This document shows, piece by piece, positions 4,742-7,418 of a stretch of 7,418 bases of DNA (the first letter of the stretch is position 1; every line of letters starts with the position of its first letter). The notes beneath the pieces are model-generated. The model saw only the letters and a program-made list of their open reading frames with translations. It was not told the origin of the DNA and did not search any database. Origin of the DNA: Sulfurimonas sp. (GTDB taxonomy: Bacteria; Campylobacterota; Campylobacteria; Campylobacterales; Sulfurimonadaceae); contig JAUSKV010000230.1 in NCBI GenBank assembly GCA_030646745.1, positions 1 to 7,418 of the forward strand, read 5' to 3'. Both the position numbers and the translations under genes were made by a program.

Positions 4742-7330
4742 TCAAGCCTTTGAAGTACAATCCACCATCTTTTTATAGATTGCATGCACATCTAAAATGG
4801 AGAGTAACTGCTCTTTGTGTATCTCTTTTTCCGGTCTTACAACTGCTTTTGTTAAAGTATTGCTTCCGGTAATGGATGATTTGTAATGCTGTATATCTTT
4901 GTTTGCAATCTCAGGACTGTCAAAAATTCGGTCAATTGCAATTCCCAAATTCACCTCTCTTTCATCCTCTGTTAGGCGTAAAAGAATGACATCATGTGCT
5001 GTGTGGTCATAAGAGAAATCTTCTCCAGTAATGAGTGAGTAGAGTGCGACTACGCCGATAGTTTTACTTTTATGGCTGATAACACCGATAAAGTACTCAT
5101 TACAGCCGATGATTTTGGTAAGTGCTTGATTGTTTAGAGATGCAACAATGTACTCAGACTCGATGCCATAAATCATATTTCCCAAAAAGAATGTAGATAT
5201 ATCGGTTGTTGGCTCCCCAGGCTGTGGTTTTGAGTAGGAGTAGGATTTAACCTCTTCTATCTCTTCATGGGATGTATTTGTATCTATCTCTGCAATTTGT
5301 GCAAAAATAATAGCTATCACATCATTGGAGTAGTTGTCATTGACCTTATATTCACGATACCCTTTAGAGAGCGATGCGCCGACCGAAAAATATTTACCGT
5401 CATATTCTATAATATTAGCATAACTCTCACCCGATTTTAGATCAAAAAAATCATTGCTAATATTGAGCGCATCGCCAATTTTTAGCTCTTTATTAGTGGA
5501 GGAGATGATTGTTTTTTCTCTGTCACAAAAGAGGGCAAAATAGCTCTGCTGTGTTTGACCCTCGTTATCTTTTGGCAGTGTGTCTTCTAGCATGGCATAA
5601 AACTCAGGTTCAGAGTTGAACACAATGGCGATACCGCCGAGAACTTCATTGTGGTTTTGTATATCCGTGATACTCGCACCGTAGATGTAGGTACTGCGAT
5701 TGGAATAGAGAGATGATTTGCCAAAAGGACTTACACTGTAGAGTTGTGAATCTGTGAGTGCCAAAGTGTCAAAAACCCAGCTATTATTTAACTTATTACC
5801 AATAACATGCCTCTCTTCTTGGTTAGACATGGCAACAATAACACCGTTTTTGTCATAGATAAAGATGTTTGTATAAACCGTGTAAAGGTTGTTTATGTAT
5901 GTCAAAATTTTACTCATAGCTTCATAATCTGCATTTTCGCTCTTGAATGATTTTCTAAAAAATGTCGTTAATGCCCACCATCTGCAATCATTGGCTCTCT
6001 CATAAAGATTTCTATCCATGATTTCAATAGCGAGTTTCGCCAAAAAGGAGACATCATTTAAAATAGAGCTGATAACTGTATTGTTCAGGTTAGCGATACT
6101 CTCTTCAAAAATTGTTTTCGTTTTTGAGCCTGTTTTTGAAATTTCGATAAGTAAGGATTTGCTAAAAGAGTTATCCCCGCTTTTTGTGTTTGCAATTTTT
6201 ACATTGCCGTTCCAAACGGTTATATCCAGCTCTCTTTGTATCTTCTCTGCCTCTTTTGGAATGGTTATAAGCTCTTCCCCAAAAAGATTGCTGTTTCGCA
6301 TAACAGATTGTAAAATCGTAGCGTCGAGCGAGGGCAATTTTTTATCAGAAGTGACTGCAAAGGCATTTTCAAGCGGAATCATTACATGTCCCAACCAATC
6401 AAGTCCAAAAAAACCTTGATACCCTTTTGTTTTACATGTTTTTGCCAAATACTCTCTTCCGGCAAATCGCACTATTTTATATTCGCTGTGAATCACTTTT
6501 TGCATCGTTGCACCGAGTGGAATCTGGTGGGGGTCGGAGGAGGAGATAACTTTTGCGGAGCTATCAAGGAGCATGACATTGAGCCAATCCTCTTTGTCGA
6601 TGAGGTTGCCGAAAACGCCTCGCATCTCATCTTCAAACTTAAAAAACAGAGCAAGCACACCTAAAACTTCAGACCCTGAATCATTTGTTCGTGTCACTCT
6701 AAAAGCGTAAAGAAGGCTCTTCTCTTTGGATGGAGTAATATCGCAGTAGTCATAGAATTCTACGAAATCTTGCGAGGTTGTGAGTGCCTCGTTGATAAAG
6801 TTGCAAGAGGATTTTGTACATGTATTGTTTTGGTCAAGTTGAACGAGTATTTCTCCGGAAGTATTCAGGAGAACAATATTGTCGTAAACGCTATATTTTG
6901 CGACATATTCGTTGAATCTTTGTATCAACTCTTTTTTGAGTGTAGATTTTTTGTGTCGATATGCATCCTCTGTTTTGTTGTTTATTAAAACATGTTCCAT
7001 ATATTCACGAATATCATCGTCAGTCGCCAAAAAGCCGATGTCAGCCGTTCGCTCAAACAAATTTCTAATGACGATATCTACTGCCACTTGTGCTTTAGAA
7101 TTCATCTCGGATGTCAATTTTTTGAGGCGTTCTCCACCTAGTTTGAGTAAAAGCTGCTCAGTCAGGCTTTGAAAAGCTTCTCTGGTATCGGACATATCCA
7201 TGCCAAGATTGGACATGTGACCCAAAAGTGTAAGGAGATTCCATCGCTCAGCAAGTGAGTTTAAGGCACTATTATAATCGGTAACTTCGGGCATGTAGGC
7301 GGTGAGTTTGAGTAAATCGTTGTTCTCCAT
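4742..7330 (-). CDS. soluble tandem Cache sensor protein with C-terminal CheW domain
   Basis: Predicted cytoplasmic sensor-scaffold of 862 residues that would link a ligand signal to a CheA/chemoreceptor array. The layout is a helical N-terminus (1-70); unit 1 with helices (75-120) and a Cache-type double PAS-like region (about 145-320); a linker including WNGNVKIAN (373-381) and a helical stretch (390-430); unit 2 with helices (424-465) and a second Cache region (about 485-680); and a CheW-like domain (about 709-857). The two units are clearly duplicated: RNLFERTADIGFLA (89-102) matches RNLYERANDCRWWA (440-453), EVLGVLALFF (221-230) matches EVLGGIAIVF (562-571), and GREYLAKTCKTKGY (291-304) matches GKYFSVGASLSKGY (645-658). 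There is no signal peptide or membrane helix, although Cache domains are usually periplasmic. In the CheW part the usual N-L-R-G loop reads S-H-K-S (752-755). AAGG lies eight bases before the ATG. Neighbouring chemotaxis genes are not in the window. Confidence 0.88.
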   Translation of the reverse strand: MENNDLLKLTAYMPEVTDYNSALNSLAERWNLLTLLGHMSNLGMDMSDTREAFQSLTEQLLLKLGGERLKKLTSEMNSKAQVAVDIVIRNLFERTADIGFLATDDDIREYMEHVLINNKTEDAYRHKKSTLKKELIQRFNEYVAKYSVYDNIVLLNTSGEILVQLDQNNTCTKSSCNFINEALTTSQDFVEFYDYCDITPSKEKSLLYAFRVTRTNDSGSEVLGVLALFFKFEDEMRGVFGNLIDKEDWLNVMLLDSSAKVISSSDPHQIPLGATMQKVIHSEYKIVRFAGREYLAKTCKTKGYQGFFGLDWLGHVMIPLENAFAVTSDKKLPSLDATILQSVMRNSNLFGEELITIPKEAEKIQRELDITVWNGNVKIANTKSGDNSFSKSLLIEISKTGSKTKTIFEESIANLNNTVISSILNDVSFLAKLAIEIMDRNLYERANDCRWWALTTFFRKSFKSENADYEAMSKILTYINNLYTVYTNIFIYDKNGVIVAMSNQEERHVIGNKLNNSWVFDTLALTDSQLYSVSPFGKSSLYSNRSTYIYGASITDIQNHNEVLGGIAIVFNSEPEFYAMLEDTLPKDNEGQTQQSYFALFCDREKTIISSTNKELKIGDALNISNDFFDLKSGESYANIIEYDGKYFSVGASLSKGYREYKVNDNYSNDVIAIIFAQIAEIDTNTSHEEIEEVKSYSYSKPQPGEPTTDISTFFLGNMIYGIESEYIVASLNNQALTKIIGCNEYFIGVISHKSKTIGVVALYSLITGEDFSYDHTAHDVILLRLTEDEREVNLGIAIDRIFDSPEIANKDIQHYKSSITGSNTLTKAVVRPEKEIHKEQLLSILDVHAIYKKMVDCTSKA

Positions 7331-7356
7331 TTCGTAAACCTTAAAATTAATATTTT

Positions 7357-7385
7357 TATATAATTTAATTACCTGACCATGTAAT
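7357..7385 (-). promoter_or_regulatory. possible promoter of the Cache-CheW gene
   Basis: On the minus strand ATTACA (7385-7380, four of six matches to TTGACA) and TATATA (7362-7357) are 17 bases apart. A start near 7350 would leave a leader of about 20 bases. The region is A+T-rich, and the plus strand also reads TATAAT at 7359-7364, so the assignment is tentative. Confidence 0.3.
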
Positions 7386-7388
7386 TCT

Positions 7389-7407
7389 CGAAAAACAAAG
7401 TTTTTCG
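7389..7407. repeat. perfect 8-bp hairpin at the window edge
   Basis: CGAAAAAC (7389-7396) and GTTTTTCG (7400-7407) are exact complements around a three-base AAA loop. No poly-T tail follows on either strand. It may end a transcript entering from the right or lie in the upstream regulatory region of the Cache-CheW gene. Confidence 0.45.
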
Positions 7408-7418
7408 TAGCTTTAGGG

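Noticed and set aside
4735..4753. Weak hairpin TCAA/TTGA plus seven T after the Cache-CheW gene as an intrinsic terminator
   Set aside because: A four-pair A+T-rich stem that includes the stop codon is too weak to call.
6018..7172. Several open frames of 70-130 codons on the plus strand
   Set aside because: They lie opposite the 862-codon gene, lack ribosome sites and show no protein-family features, so they are antisense shadows.

Overview
The window looks like a low-GC chromosomal segment of a free-living bacterium, most likely a Campylobacterota member (Sulfurimonas-like). This is inferred from the A+T-rich coding style, Lys/Asn/Ile-rich proteins, AAGGA-type ribosome sites, a -10-centred promoter without a clear -35, and a large Cache/CheW signalling protein. 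No rRNA or tRNA gene and no CRISPR array was seen.

Left part (1-1915): a plus-strand YfhL-like dicluster [4Fe-4S] ferredoxin, probably the last gene of an operon that enters from the left. It converges on a minus-strand small lipoprotein. The lipoprotein and a plus-strand macro-domain protein are divergently transcribed from an intergenic region with a TATAAT box in each direction.

Middle part (1916-4741): an accessory-looking block. Two complete type II toxin-antitoxin operons lie in tandem on the minus strand. One is VapBC-like (CopG/RHH antitoxin followed by a PIN toxin, joined by a GTGA overlap). The other is BrnTA (toxin first). Each has its own near-consensus sigma-70 promoter. They are followed by a 450-base gene-poor stretch with strong hairpins and broken reading frames. 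Next comes a very A+T-rich plus-strand gene for a bitopic membrane protein with a large helical, probably periplasmic, domain and no output domain. A short motif (TTGGCATG) recurs at three intergenic points. The two outer copies form a 14-base inverted repeat around the brnTA-to-membrane-protein block, and one of them adjoins a degenerate REP-like palindrome. This suggests insertion or shuffling, but it is not proof of a mobile element.

Right part (4742-7418): one large minus-strand gene for an 862-residue protein. It has two tandem copies of a helical plus Cache sensor unit followed by a C-terminal CheW-like domain. It has no visible transmembrane segment, so it is probably a cytoplasmic sensor-scaffold for a chemosensory array. 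This is the most unusual gene here.

The genes do not form one pathway. The window is a housekeeping/signalling backbone interrupted by a toxin-antitoxin-rich accessory patch. The best candidates for little-described biology are the soluble double-Cache-CheW protein, the orphan helical membrane protein, and the TTGGCATG/REP-like repeat set.
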